A DNA stretch of 21,067 nt from Haplomitrium mnioides (taxonomy: Eukaryota > Marchantiophyta > Haplomitriopsida > Calobryales): contig JBNGIS010018426.1 of the NCBI GenBank assembly GCA_049999725.1, forward strand, positions 1 through 21,067, in the 5' to 3' direction. Under the pieces are notes generated by a model, which saw only the letters and a list, made by a program, of their open reading frames with translations, was not told the DNA's origin and did not search any database. Positions 9,103 to 18,120 of the stretch are shown here, one piece after another. The position numbers were made by a program, and so were the translations under genes. Within the stretch, counting starts at the first letter, position 1; each line of letters begins with the position of its first letter.

Positions 9103-10616
9103 GTTCAATTGATTTCCTATGACAAAAGTGAAATTGGCAACACAAGGAGATTTGGAAGAGGAAGCCAATAGAATTGAAGTGTTGAGTCTTCCACTGTTCA
9201 ACTCTGCAATAGGCTGTTGTAGTGAAGTGGTGGAAGGTAGCCCTACAGTACTTGCAGGTCTAGAGTGGCTAGATTCTGAAAAGTTAGAGTGAAATTCAGT
9301 CACATTGCATGGGACCTCCTCTCCTCTCCCAGCACTCAAATCAAAGCACAAAGTGTTGTGAATGGGTAAATTCACCTGGTCTGGATGCCATGAGGACACA
9401 TCACCAAAAACAACTGAAGTGACATCCACCGGTGGATTGAGATGCATTTGAAAGAGCAAACAGGTAATCAAGAGCCAAGTGAGAGCATTCAAGTCCATAA
9501 CCCTACCAAGAAGAGAATTTCTCTCTAGCTTGGTTACCTTGGTGTGACCAGTGGTGTTTGATTGGAATCCCATTGCCCGTTCTCTTTCCTTTGGACTGGG
9601 TTCATCCCAAGTGCTTGTAGCATGATGATAAACAAGCCCTGGACCGTCACCTTGAAAAGCATGTGCACCAGGAAAAGAAACCAAAGTAGGCCAAGCAACC
9701 CGTGGTTAGCCAACCTGGTTGGCAGGGTACCAAGGTGGTGTCTCTTGCCTAGTAACCGGTTGGCAAGAGCTCTCTGAATCCAGAATATCACCCACATGGA
9801 GTGTAGGATCTCAAACAGTGTAACTCAGGGCCAATTCCAGCAAGGAAACATGGGCAAGATTGGTCCAAAAGCTACGCAATCGATGTGCATAAGACCCACA
9901 ATGCACTGCATCCAAAAGAAGTGGAGAACCCAAGTAGTGTTGAATTAGCACAAAGTCCTCTTGCACTGCTGCCCTTTTATCAAACTGAGCTGGTGTGTTC
10001 TCCATGATGTAGCCAACAGCAGGATAGTATGCTTGAGCCCAAATTAGGACTTGAACCATATCCATGAAAAGGCTAGACCTGCTATTAGCTAACCTTAAGC
10101 CAAAACCAGCAGTGGACAGCCCTTGACATTCCCATCTTGCAATGATAAGATCTAAAGAGCCAAGAAGCACAATGTGTTGCTGTTGGATCAATTGAACATC
10201 AAAAAGGAAATAGGTGAAGCTGGACTTCCATGCACTAGGAGGAACTTGTTGTAGAAACCTTCTGGAAAACTCCAACAGACAAGACTCTGCCACCTGTATG
10301 GCACAAGGATCAGTGTCCACATACACGCACCGCTTCAGTACCAACCCAGCTTGCAACAGTGCCTCCAAACCTGTAGCAATGCCTCCAAATAGTTCTAGCA
10401 GGGTAATGCCATCTGAAGGTGGACTCCACACAATGGGTTGTTGTAGAATTGGAGTAATGGAGTAACAGGTTCACCATGGCTTTTCAAACTCTCAAGCTTA
10501 TGCATGGCGGCTTTGAGAGGCTCATGAGTAGCATGTAGCTTGTGTAACACCTTTAGTCCAGGGGTGAATCCCCCAAAGGTGTCTAATGAACTCTCATTGC
10601 CTTTTGTCACAGTGTG
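9103..10616 (-). pseudogene. Copy 1 DNMT3-like C5-cytosine methyltransferase domain and linkers (disabled)
   Basis: The family transfers methyl from S-adenosylmethionine to carbon 5 of cytosine in DNA. In the frame starting at 10431: motif I FGGIATG (residues 15-21), acidic YVDTDP (motif II region), motif IV ECQGLS with the catalytic Cys at codon 10128-10126, motif V-like SLFMDMV, motif VI ENT (residues 144-146), and motif VIII HRLRSFWTN (183-191). After a TGA at 9811 (CGA Arg in copy 2) the same frame continues with motif IX EPSPKERERAMGF (about 9603-9565) and motif X LLGRVMDLNALTWLL (about 9513-9469). GIATG and the H-R-x-R-x-F-W-x-N block resemble DNMT3 enzymes. Motif order is canonical, unlike plant DRM. 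Upstream, 10616-10455 encodes a linker, broken from the domain by an 8-nt tandem duplication near 10450. Downstream, 9468-9103 is a linker to RT. Oddity: Glu replaces the usual Pro of the PCQ/PCN motif. Function of the enzyme is inferred. Confidence 0.9.
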
Positions 10617-12241
10617 CTATTCCTCATCTTCTTCAATCCAATTGTGTAATGAATGATTGATATAGGAAATTGTATGCACATCTTGCAGAACACACAAGTG
10701 AACCATGAGAGTATGCGCACCATGTAAGTCCAGTGGAATATAACCCAAGTATAGGCAATCTGTTTGCCAATCAACACGATAGTATGCATGCTCAAACCAA
10801 TTATCAATGGTGAAGCCTGGAGGAAACAGAGCTTCCTGCCCAATGAGTACATCATAGCTGGTAGCATTGGTGACTAAACATCTGACCTGAAATTCCAGAG
10901 TCTGATCTATGCCTTGACTGAAAGCAAGGGTGAGCAATGTTGAGCTTTCACCCAACACTTCTTTCACAGCACCACTGGCAGTGAAAATGTGCCACATAGT
11001 TTTTGGAGATTGGTGTCAAGTAATCGAATTTTCTTGGCAAATCAAACACCTATGATCACTAGTTGTGCTCTCGTGTCTAGCATCACCACCTTGGGAGTAT
11101 GTCCTTCCACTTGTACTGCTGAATTTATGTTGTCAACAAACACTATTGTTGTAGCCACCAGATTCTTGTCATTAAAAACAATTTTGGGCATATTGTGGGA
11201 TACTATATGAAGAGTGTTAGTATCCACAACTGAATTGCCAAGAAGCTTATCTACAAGTGATTGAGTAGGAACATGGTGATCAAATGTATATCTGGTGACA
11301 AAACCAGAAGGATCACCTTGGTTGCTAGTATCTGGAATGTATGTAGCACCCTCAATTGCATGTGACTGAGTGGAAGGCTGACTCATTACTGGAGTTCCAA
11401 CTTCCATAACAACTGTCACAGGGGCTACTGATGGACTAGAAGTAGATATCAACTTGCTCTCCAGCAATTTAATGACATGTGTACTCTGCAAATTCAAATC
11501 CTGACAACTAAACAAGGGTGTTGTAAGAACCCTATATGCTAGATCTAAAGTAGAATACTTTACCAATGGACTAGTTGTCTCCGATAAATACTGATATGGG
11601 TCTGCTCCTTGATGCACCATAGGTGTAGGTCTTGGTAGCAACGTAGAAGCACTAGGTGTTTCTCCTCTTGCCAACAATGAAGCCTTGGTTGTGGGAGTAA
11701 GTGGCCTGAAAGACTGAGGTAATACAACCCGAGTACCTCTTTGTTGCATCATAGGTGTAGGACCACAAGCTAAACTATCAATCTGAACCACTTGCCTCTT
11801 GGTAGCTCCACATATGGCTACACTAGGTTCTTGATGAGCAAAATATGATGGACAAAGTGAAGCAGAAACCTCTAGTGAGTGATCCATTGCAATGGGAACT
11901 CTCTCACCAACTAGCACATCAGAGGGCAGATGATAGAATGATCTAGGAAGGGATGCATTCTCAGAAACACTAGAACCAACAACAGATTGAACTGAGCTTG
12001 CTGGTTGAGAAAATTTGCCCTTCAAGCTAGCAAGTTGAGTTATTAAAGTCTCCATTTCACTGGTCAATGCTTGCACTTGTGTGGTCTGTGCTTGGAATGC
12101 TTCCTTTTGAGCTTTCTGCTACTCTTTCTTCTTAGCATTCTTGCTAGGACCAGCACCTTTAGTGTTGGAAGGTGTTACAGATATAGAGGTCTTCTTCATT
12201 GGGGCAGCAACCGTTGGAGAGGGCTGGCGACGTAGTTGTCA
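10617..12241 (-). pseudogene. Copy 1 linker and aspartic protease (disabled)
   Basis: Follows gag in the same frame. First comes a Lys/Gln-rich, probably coiled-coil segment (about 12180-12020), then a Pro/Ser/Thr-rich linker, then a retropepsin-like protease that would cut the polyprotein. The active-site segment is MLDTRAQLVIIG with Asp at 11077-11075. The usual Gly of D-T/S-G is Arg here, while copy 2 has D-I-G-A. The C-terminal part (frame from 10997) contains SYDVLIGQEALFPPGF, matching the retropepsin YDVILG region. Breaks: TAG at 12121-12119, TGA at 11042 (Gln in copy 2), a 1-nt deletion near 11006 relative to copy 2, and TAG at 10617. Confidence 0.75.
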
Positions 12242-13498
12242 TCACTCTGGATATTTAGCAAAGTAAACAACCTCCAAGTGACCAGATTTCCTACAAAACT
12301 TACATGACAAGTTATCAGCAGGAATGTCTCAATCATTAGCCTTGTGATATGTACTACCACAATAGTTACAAGAAGGTACTAGCGTAGTAGCAATATGCAC
12401 ATTCTTGTTTCGAATTGGCTACCTTGTGGGAGCTGGAATTGGAATTTGAGCTCTATGACAAGCTTGAGGCCTTGCCATGCTTGCTACATAGTGTGCATGG
12501 GCAAGTTCCAACCTCTCCGTAGTGTTATATACATCCAGTAGTGTATAAGAATCACCATATTCAGAGAATATTCGTTGAAGAACCTGAGAGTGAAGGTCTT
12601 GATTACCTTCCAAAGCACGCATGTAACGGTGAGTAGCTTCTAGATCAGTGATGCTCTAAGTATCCTCTTTTAATTTGAGAAGCCTTCAATAGAGCATTTT
12701 GAGAGTCTCATCCTTTTGTCGGTTGAAGGTAGCCAACTGCAGGATTTTCTTTGAACTCTTCACTAGAAACTCCTGCTCCAGAATCTGGAAAATTTCACTT
12801 ACCGGATCAATGACAATAGGAGCAGCCAGCATAGGAGCGATGCTTGTTGTAGCTAGTGCAAGCTCTGTTGGAGTCACATTCACAATGGTAGGGGCAGCTA
12901 TAGGCAGATTAGTAGGAGGTGTAGCATTGTGGGCAGCAATGACAATCTGTAAAGCAATTTGTTGAACACCAACAATAGCAGCTGCATAACCTGGGTTAGC
13001 AACCTGAATAGTGCTCAGCAAACGGGCTGAATGCTGATGATACACATCTAATGCCTCATGATGTTCGTACCGGCCCAATTGCTTGAATGCAAATGCATGG
13101 GTGAACTTGTCACCATACTTGAGCTCCAACTCATCAATCACAGTATCAAATGTTTGCTTAAACTCCCGCAAAGTAATAGTACTAGAATGGCCGCTGAACT
13201 TCTCAATCCTGCCATCTAAACTTACCTCCATGGTGTATGCTGGTGGAACTACTTGTAATGAACTTATTGGTGTTGGAATCTGGTGTGGTATTGTTGTCCC
13301 AAATCCAATAACAGATTGATGCCCAACTAAACCAGATGCAGGAGCCTGAATTCTCCCACTACTAGAACTGGAAGGCAAAGCCTGTGTGTACCGTCGTCTA
13401 TAAGGGCGTGATGGCAAAGGAATAGCCTCTACTAGACGAGAATCACTTCGCAGATGATAATGTAGTGGTAAATGAGTGTTCTGATCTTCATCACTCAT
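12242..13498 (-). pseudogene. Copy 1 gag: capsid region and two zinc knuckles (disabled)
   Basis: Gag would form the virus-like particle and bind element RNA. The ATG at 13498 opens a 270-codon frame; it is the first ATG of a long frame after the 5' leader. The capsid-like part includes the ITLREFKQTFD segment and, further on, RIFSEYGDSYTLLDVYNTTERLELAHAHY split into shorter blocks by stops. Two CCHC knuckles lie at about 12370-12263 (CNYCGSTYHKAND- then CKFCRKSGHLE). The last Cys of knuckle 1 is a TGA (12331-12329) and the last Cys of knuckle 2 is Tyr. Other stops are TGA 12688-12686, TAG 12658-12656 and TAG 12421-12419. A TGA at 12244-12242, right after the knuckles, is shared with copy 2 and may be the real gag terminator. 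Total 418 codons. Confidence 0.8.
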
Positions 13499-13934
13499 GG
13501 TGGAAGCACATTCCTTTCATTCATACTAGATCCGGCAATAGATCTGATTGGTAAACTGCCAACCCACAAGCAACTCAGATTCTTGCATAGGTCTGACTCT
13601 TCCTTAATGTCTAAAATCCATCATGGCCGGCAAATTTTAAGATTGCCAAGGCAGAGATTATAGATCCGGAGACAAGAATGATATCTGAAGGTGTCCTCGA
13701 TGATCTTTCTCGAGGTTCTGTTGTGGGAGGATCGAAGCTCAACCGTGAATGCAGCTCTCCAATGCTCCTAAATTGCAGATCAAAAAATTGAAAACCTCCT
13801 AATCATCGAAGAAAATTCAGAGCACTCACCCTTCTCTCGCACTTTCACTCCCTTTCTCACTGACCTATTACAATGCTGCAAGGAGATTTCAAGCCTTCTC
13901 CGTCAAGGATCGAATGGGCAACATTGGTGAGGTG
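13499..13934 (-). other. 5' untranslated leader of copy 1
   Basis: Lies between the LTR and the gag ATG. No long frame. A primer-binding site should begin just below 13935 on the minus strand, but the sequence there (CACCTCACCAATGTTGCCC) does not start with TGG and I cannot match it to a tRNA. Confidence 0.55.
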
Positions 13935-14126
13935 CGTCGTGACATAAGGAGAAGTGGACTTGCCACATCGGAAACCTGGTTTCATCATGGCATCTAAACA
14001 AAAGCTAATCCAAACTCTGTATCATAGTCATCACAATCCATAAATTGAAATCACAGCAACTTGAAATTACAGCAGCCTTACATCGAAATGAAGAAATGCA
14101 AGGGAATGTATGTGGTCCCCATTATC
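13935..14126 (-). repeat. LTR end repeat R1 of the shared LTR
   Basis: Direct repeat of 14555-14746, equal in length, with about ten differences. It is much closer to that partner than to either end repeat of the left LTR. Confidence 0.75.
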
Positions 14127-14554
14127 TAAAAAGGCTTAGTATAAAATGCATATGAAATGTAAATTGTAATGAAAATTGTGTAGTGTACTATAGACTAGTG
14201 TAGGCCAGCGCCCTGCCATGAGGTGCTGGGAGCATCTAAGGAATCAAAACTACATGTATAGAGCAATTCTATGTATTGTATTGCCATAGCGCTGCTCTCC
14301 AGGCTAAGATTCAAGAAAACTAAGAAAGAAACGGGAGAGCCAGCCCCAAGTAGCCCATGCTAGCTCTGTGTTCTTCTAACAAAAGCAGTTGCTCCAAGAA
14401 CAGCCCTCACTTTGCTATAAGAACATTAAACTTGAATGCACTCTCACTCACTCTAATAGCATCTAATAGAATGCCTATGAACAAACCTATACCCTGGCTG
14501 GAATGGGGAGGAGTGCTGATGTGCAACATCAGCACTGTATTCCTGCATGACAAC

Positions 14555-14746
14555 TGTCGTGACATAAAGAGAAGTGGACTTGCCACATCGGAAACCTGGT
14601 TTCATCATGGCATCTAAACAAAAGCTAATCTGAACTCTGTATCATAGTCATCACAATCCATAAACTGAAATCACAGCAACCTGAAATTATAGCAGCCTTA
14701 CACCAAAATGAAGAAATGCAAGGGAATGTATGTGGTCCCCATTATC
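14555..14746 (-). repeat. LTR end repeat R2 of the shared LTR
   Basis: Partner of 13935-14126. It adjoins the polypurine tract of copy 2. The conserved 19-bp hairpin sits 21 bases before it, at 14515-14533. Confidence 0.75.
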
Positions 14747-14759
14747 CCCGCCCCCCGCC
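14746..14759 (-). promoter_or_regulatory. Polypurine tract of copy 2
   Basis: The minus strand reads GGCGGGGGGCGGGG between the end of the coding region and the LTR, as expected for the second-strand primer site. It is longer than in copy 1. Confidence 0.7.
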
Positions 14760-14783
14760 TTCTAGACCGTAGCATGTAAAGGC

Positions 14784-15757
14784 TCAACGGTTTGAGGATC
14801 TGTTGTCCATTGAAGCGCATGAAGCACAAAACCAGAGACCTGGAGGAACCTGCGTCAACTGTGGCTGCAAACAAAACATGTGGTAGCCACCATTGCAATG
14901 GTCACATAGCAGCATCTGCTCAGCATCATCAATCTTGTGACACACTTTACAAGGGTAATCAGCTGGTGGAATCCAATTTGAAGTGACAATGGTTGGATCC
15001 AGGTTAGGCAAATGACAAGGAGCACAATTCTTAAAATGATCCTTGATGGTATGGCCATCTGCCCCTTGCAACTCTAGAACTCTTGAGGGGTTGAGAGACT
15101 TCACTCGCAGAATGATACGACTGGTAGATGTGTCCAAGGTGTCATTGGGTTGCCGCTGGAGATAGACAAAATCACCAACCTCAAACTTTCTCACCTTAGG
15201 CTTGAAGCTGCCGCCTCGTGTGTGTGCATATCTCAAAGTATCCCTGTGTTGTGCTATACAAAGATTCTCCATAGCCATGGGCATGACTCTTTTGAAGAGA
15301 GAAGCCCTCTTTGATATGATAGTGGACCAGGCTATAGCTGAGTCCAAATCCACCACTGGCAGTATATGAGAAGCAATAGCAGATGGAGGAATGGGATGCC
15401 GACCAAACAAGAGGAAATAGGGTGAGAAATTAAGCAATGAGGCATGCTTAGACATTCTATACCCCATGGAAATGTAAGGTAGTGCCAAGTCCCAATCTTC
15501 CTTGTTCTTGGTCAAACAGATCTTTCGCAATCCCCGCTTGCAAGTTTGCACCATCCGCTCTACAGGCCATCTGCTTGAGGATGATCTCTTGAAGTTCTGC
15601 GATGATCAATGAGTGCCTGGTTCAAGAGCTCTTGAAACTCACCTATGAATTCTGAACCCTGATCAGTAAGAAATTCTACACAAGCCCCGAATCTGCTAAG
15701 CACTTGCTGCAAGAAAGCTTGGGCTAGTGCTATGTGAGCTCTTATCCGGCAAGGCAA
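14784..15757 (-). pseudogene. Copy 2 integrase core (part), C-terminal region and intact PHD finger
   Basis: Two overlapping frames. 15757-15560 encodes the second catalytic Asp segment LTDQGSEF and runs to ADGL, where a 1-nt deletion relative to copy 1 puts the catalytic Glu (GLAER in copy 1) out of frame. 15554-14784 is an open frame of 256 codons: the rest of the integrase, KFEVGDFVYL at about residues 123-132, and a complete PHD finger at residues 202-246 ending ten residues before the TGA. PHD ligands: C202, C205, C217, C220, H225, C228, C243, C246, with Trp241. This is the best preserved PHD finger in the window. Another 1-nt insertion near 15730 separates this part from the upstream polyprotein. 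Confidence 0.88.
14817..14951 (-). other. PHD finger domain, copy 2 (complete)
   Basis: Spacing C-x2-C-x11-C-x2-C-x4-H-x2-C-x14-C-x2-C, the C4HC3 pattern of PHD fingers, with the conserved Trp two residues before the seventh ligand and an acidic stretch (DDAEQ) before the third. PHD fingers read histone tails. Fused to an integrase C-terminus it would be placed like the chromodomain of chromoviruses, which steers integration. That role is inferred. Confidence 0.92.
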
Positions 15758-18120
15758 CTAACTCAATCCATTTTGAGAAGTGCTCAATCATGATCATTAT
15801 ATAAAGATTACCCCTTGATGTAAGAGGTAGCTCTCCAGCCAAATCACAAGGCCAACGGTAAAGCATGCCCTTGATAGGCAGTGGATGAAGAGTAGCTTGC
15901 CTAGATGAGAAAGAAGTGCGCACCCTATCACATTGTTCACATCTAGCAATCACATCACGAATCTGAGCATACATACCTCTCCAATGATAATGAGGAGCAA
16001 TCAAGCTATAAGTACGCTTGATTCCAAAGTGCCCAAGCTGAGCATGTATCTTCTTGACCATACCAACTCTCTTAGCCACAAGGGGCACTACCCTCTCTTC
16101 TTGGGGCAAACAGCAAACTAAATGATCTCCCTTCCACAAGTAACGTTTGGATCTTTGTTGGATGCAGTCTCTCTGAGTTGCACTCACCCCTGGAGGGTAC
16201 TGACCATGCTGAAGAAAGTGTATTGTATCCTGGTCCTCCCAAATGTCCACAATAGGCTGATCTTCTACGGTGCAATAGAGCAGGGCCAAATAACTAGTTA
16301 CTGTTGTTGGTTGCAATGTCATGACTTGGTCAAAATCTTGCCGAGCATCTGAAAGATCTGCAGAGGTAGCCAAAGGACTGCGAGACATAGTGTCAGCATT
16401 TTGGTATGTAACACCAGCTCTGTGAATCACCTCAAACTCATACTCTTGTAGTATGAGTGCCCAACGAGCCAATTTGCATGTAAGCTTGTCATTGGTCATA
16501 AGCCATTTCAGAGGCTGGTGATCAGTGTAGAGAAGGAACTTGGTGCTAGATAGGTAAGGCCTGAAATGTATTACAGCCCAAATGACAACCAAACATTCAC
16601 CTTCACAAGAGGAGTAGTTACTCTCTGCCTTATTGTTACTCCTGGAAGCATAGGCAATAACATATTTGTGCCCCTCTCCATCAGGTTGCCAAAGCACTGC
16701 ACCAATACCTAGCGCACTCCAATCTGTATGTAGAATAAAAACCTGGTTAAAATCAGGCCTTCTGAGTACTAGATAATCTGATAGCCACTCTTTCAAAGTA
16801 TCAAACGCCAATTGGGTTTCTTCACTCCATGCCCATGTAACATCCTTCTTCAACAGTGCATAAAGTGGATGAGCAATGGTACTGAAATCTTGCACATAGA
16901 TCCTATAGTAGTTACATAACCTAATAAAATTGCGCAGGGTTGATACATCAGTAGGCTTGCGCAACTCTAGAATAGACACTACCTTGGACCAGTCAGCCAT
17001 GGTCCCATTTGGAACGATTCTATGTCCCAAATACACTACTGATGTAATAGCAAACTCACATTTCTTTGAATGAATTCTCAAGTTTGCCTTCCTCAACCTT
17101 CTAAACAGCTCCTCCAGATGGGTCAAATGTTGTTAAAAACCTTTGCTTTGCACGAGGACATCATCAATGTAACATTTCAAGAAATTAGCACCTTTGAGTA
17201 CCTGATCCATGATTCGTTGAAAGAAGACAGGGGCATTTTTCAATTCAAATGGCATTACCAACCATTCCCACAGTCGGTGGCCTCCATGGAAAGCAATCTT
17301 CTTGCGATTTGCAACCTGAATCACAATTTGGTTGAATCCCTGACGTAAATCCACAAGGGTGAAGACATCTGAGTCTCCAATGCTATCAAAGAGCTCCTCG
17401 GCTATTGGCGTAGGATACATGTCCTATAGAGTAGCCAAATTTAGTGGTCGATAATCCCCACACATCCTCTTTTCAGTCCACAAGCCACTAGAGTCTTTCT
17501 TAGCTGGCATCACTGTAGCTACTGCAAAATCAGAAGTGGATGGTTGGATAAGACCATCCTCATAGAGCTCCTTGCAACTCTCATCCACTAACTCCCACTC
17601 ATGCTTACTTAGGCGGTGTTTGCGCCGATAGATGGGCTTCTCTTCAGTGAGCTCAATGGAGAATTGCATCACCTTACACTTGCCAAGATCTTTCATCGAG
17701 AAAGCAAAGACATCCTCATACTTCAATATCAGATTGGTGATTTGATCTCTCTGTTTCTTGTTCAGCTGATTGCCCATGACAAAAGTGAAATTGGCAACAC
17801 ATGGAAAGTTGGAAGAGGAAGCCGGTGGAACTGAAGTGTTGAGCCTTCCACTGTCCAACTTTGCAATAAGTTTCTGTAGTGAAGTGGTGGAAGGTAGCCC
17901 TACAATACTTGCAGGTCTAGAGTGGCCAAGTTCTGAAAAGTTAGAGTGAAATTCAGTCACATTGCATGGGACCTCCTCTCCCCCCCCCAAAAAACAAAAA
18001 ACACTCAGATCAAAGCGCAAAGTGTTGTGAATGGGTAAATTCACCTGGTCTGGATGCCATGAGCACACATCACCAGAAACAACTGAAGTGACATCCACTA
18101 TTAGATTGAGATGCATTTGA
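15696..18120 (-). pseudogene. Copy 2 reverse transcriptase, RNase H and start of integrase (disabled)
   Basis: Three consecutive pieces in one frame. 18242-17424 (272 codons) begins with the last methyltransferase motifs and covers the linker and the RT fingers (GDYRPLN). 17420-17133 holds the RT palm with LVDLRQGF and YIDDVLV. 17126-15696 (476 codons) holds the RT connection, RNase H (Asp at residue 135 in LHTDWSALGIGAVL, Glu177 in GECL, Asp202 in YTDHQPL, then QNADTMSRSP), the integrase zinc-binding domain (LGHFGIKRT to CEQCDRVR) and the first catalytic Asp (CDLAGELP). Breaks are TAG at about 17424 (CAG in copy 1), a stop at 17133 one codon away from the copy 1 stop, and the frameshift near 15730. 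Confidence 0.92.
17980..18003. repeat. C-run/A-rich insertion in copy 2 linker
   Basis: A run of Cs followed by AAAAAACAAAAAAC is present in copy 2 but not in copy 1. The net difference keeps the reading frame (four extra codons between methyltransferase and RT). It is probably slippage in low-complexity DNA. Confidence 0.55.

Larger units (their letters stand above)
5318..14746 (-). mobile_element. Ty3/gypsy retrotransposon with DNA methyltransferase and PHD finger, copy 1
   Basis: A minus-strand element bounded by LTR-like units at 5318-6098 (3' side) and 13935-14746 (5' side), with a 7.8-kb interior. The polyprotein start is ATG at 13498 and the end is a TAA at 6131-6129, just before a polypurine tract. 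Coding order is gag with two zinc knuckles, protease, DNMT3-like cytosine methyltransferase, RT, RNase H, integrase, PHD finger. RT before integrase places it in Ty3/gypsy (Metaviridae type), not Ty1/copia. More than a dozen stop codons and several frameshifts make it inactive. Its two flanking LTRs differ by several shared indels, so they probably do not come from one insertion event. The right-hand LTR is shared with copy 2. Confidence 0.9.
13935..14746 (-). repeat. LTR shared by copies 1 and 2, about 812 bp, with duplicated ends
   Basis: 5' LTR of copy 1 and 3' LTR of copy 2 at once: only one LTR-like unit separates the two interiors. Its ends are 192-bp direct repeats (13935-14126 and 14555-14746). 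The minus strand starts TGGGGACCACATAC at 14741. Compared with the left LTR it carries an extra block of 16-17 bp and other indels in both end repeats. Confidence 0.75.

Noticed and set aside
9534-9797. A separate small gene in another minus-strand frame over the methyltransferase end (also 18203-18394)
   Set aside because: The frame overlaps motif IX/X coding in the main frame. Its protein is only a frame-shifted reading of that region.
9466-10431. A host DRM or CMT methyltransferase gene
   Set aside because: DRM has the rearranged order with motifs VI-X before I-V, and CMT has a chromodomain inside the catalytic region. Here the order is canonical, there are no UBA, BAH or chromo domains, and the frame runs on into RT.
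13905-13934. tRNA primer-binding site just inside the shared LTR
   Set aside because: The sequence does not begin with TGG and matches no tRNA 3' end I know, so no site is called.
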